A DNA stretch of 51,028 nt from Candidatus Kapaibacterium sp. (GTDB taxonomy: Bacteria; Bacteroidota; Ignavibacteria; Kapaibacteriales; Kapaibacteriaceae): assembly GCA_022842685.1 (NCBI GenBank), contig JALHPC010000019.1:1-51028 (forward strand). Reading direction: 5' to 3'. This document shows positions 50,258 through 51,028 of this stretch, piece by piece (the first letter of the stretch is position 1; each line of letters begins with the position of its first letter). The translations under genes and the position numbers were made by a program. The notes under the pieces were generated by a model. That model made no database searches. It was not told the DNA's origin and saw only the letters and a list, made by a program, of their open reading frames with translations.

Positions 50258-51028
50258 CGGGTAGGAGCGCTTTTTCCCTGCATGATTGACTGCACGTCTA
50301 GCAGGGGCATGGTGCCGCCGGTAACCGTTGGCAGCGACCCGTTCCAACGCTTAAGCAGTTCGTACTGTATCAGCGGCTGGGACAGCGACTTCATGCGAAG
50401 TTCGTTTGCGTCGGCTTCGGCCTTTGCTTCTAGCATCATGGCATCGGCTTTCGCCTTGGCGCGAAGCATGGTGATGTCGGCCTGGGCCTTTTCGCGGATG
50501 ACGGCCGATTCTGCCTCGCCACGAGCTTTCGCTTGTTGCTTAAGCGCTTCGGCTTCGGCCTCGCGGATTTCGTTCTCGCGTTGCTGCGCTAACTGCGTGG
50601 CCTCGATTTTGCCGTTGATGGCTTGCACGACGCGAGGTGGCAAGCGGAAGTCGCCTATGCTATAGATACGGTCTACCGTGATTCCCATGCCGTCGATACG
50701 CCGCTTTACCAAGGTGTCGACGCGGTTGAGGAGTACCTGGCGTCCGGCACCGTAGACAGCCTCGATGTCCATTTCGGATGCTACAAGGTTAAGTGCGTCG
50801 CGCACCTCGTTGCGAAGGTAGAGATCGGTGATTTCGTCCAAGCCCACGCGATATCGCTGAAAGATCGACGTAACGCTGTCGGGTATAACGGCATAGCTGA
50901 TACCAAAGTCGCCGTTCACGCTCAGTCCTTCTCTCGTCTGAAACGTGATCGACTTGTCTGCGTCGTTGCCCCTTGCCCAGACTACATTCTGTTGAAAGAT
51001 TTGGAAGATGTAGATCTCTTGTGTGAAG
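50254..51028 (-). CDS. SPFH/prohibitin-domain protein, partial (runs off the right edge)
   Basis: The visible part, about 257 residues, is the C-terminal portion. It reads through from the window edge ([18 protein letters not shown], then [18 protein letters not shown]), so a start at 50919 is not real. The SPFH core is followed by a long charged coiled coil (residues [16 protein letters not shown]..., then repeated AKA/AEA heptads) and ends [16 protein letters not shown]. Such proteins oligomerise on membranes, often holding proteases or building microdomains. Its stop overlaps the paaA stop in the TTAA at 50254-50257. The N-terminal membrane anchor is outside the window. Confidence 0.92.
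   Translation of the reverse strand, partial: FTQEIYIFQIFQQNVVWARGNDADKSITFQTREGLSVNGDFGISYAVIPDSVTSIFQRYRVGLDEITDLYLRNEVRDALNLVASEMDIEAVYGAGRQVLLNRVDTLVKRRIDGMGITVDRIYSIGDFRLPPRVVQAINGKIEATQLAQQRENEIREAEAEALKQQAKARGEAESAVIREKAQADITMLRAKAKADAMMLEAKAEADANELRMKSLSQPLIQYELLKRWNGSLPTVTGGTMPLLDVQSIMQGKSAPTR

Overview
The window looks like a chromosomal piece of an aerobic, moderately GC-rich bacterium of the Bacteroidota/Chlorobiota (FCB) supergroup. Evidence: a secreted protein with a type IX secretion (T9SS) sorting domain, many lipoproteins and outer-membrane-barrel-like proteins, few clear Shine-Dalgarno sites, and repeated TAnnTTTG promoter -7 boxes of the Bacteroides type. A Chlorobiota/Kapabacteria-like lineage is a guess. 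Aerobic aromatic metabolism is suggested by homogentisate 1,2-dioxygenase and phenylacetyl-CoA epoxidase subunit A.

Layout. 1-5302: one end of a very large CRISPR array (73 repeats of 36 bp in view, leader and cas genes not in view, trailer end at 5302), then a tail of small hairpins and 24-bp tandem repeats. 5540-7638 (-): an operon of a lipoprotein, an alpha/beta hydrolase lipoprotein broken by one in-frame stop, and riboflavin synthase. 7660-13159 (+): an AddB-like PD-(D/E)XK nuclease and a Lon-like AAA protease. 13160-13686: a gene-free inverted array of 34-bp repeats around two hairpins. 13687-17611 (-): purH, an AAC(3)-family acetyltransferase, a beta-barrel-like protein, and a membrane protein/winged-helix regulator pair. 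17812-19065 (+): a PAS domain fused to a MenA/UbiA prenyltransferase. 19062-23578 (-): folC, a REP-associated tyrosine transposase (RAYT) between inverted palindromic repeat arrays, and rpsA.

23779-31469 (+): a small orphan gene, tRNA-Arg(UCU), hmgA, SRP RNA, and an end-to-end overlapped operon rng-dxr-rseP-surE-methyltransferase. 31418-42108: a surface polysaccharide/glycan region (GT4 glycosyltransferase, FkbM methyltransferase, Kelch-lectin T9SS protein, AEC transporter, LytTR regulator, asparagine synthase, heparinase II/III-like protein, flippase), running on into ftsX, an LptF/G permease and a large FG-GAP/ASPIC-UnbV protein. 47330-49245: vanadium haloperoxidase and a lipoprotein. 49271-50257: paaA. 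The right edge cuts an SPFH/prohibitin gene.

The genome is tightly packed: genes in operons overlap by ATGA, GTGA or TGATG, and five of the six convergent gene pairs overlap at their 3' ends. The most interesting signals are: two CRISPR spacers matching the same site with only two, wobble-position differences; a block of 12 repeats with a different last base; the PAS-prenyltransferase fusion under a TetR-type palindrome; the RAYT repeat element; promoters placed so that the start codon is at or near +1 (leaderless mRNAs); and the FG-GAP/haloperoxidase/lipoprotein cassette.
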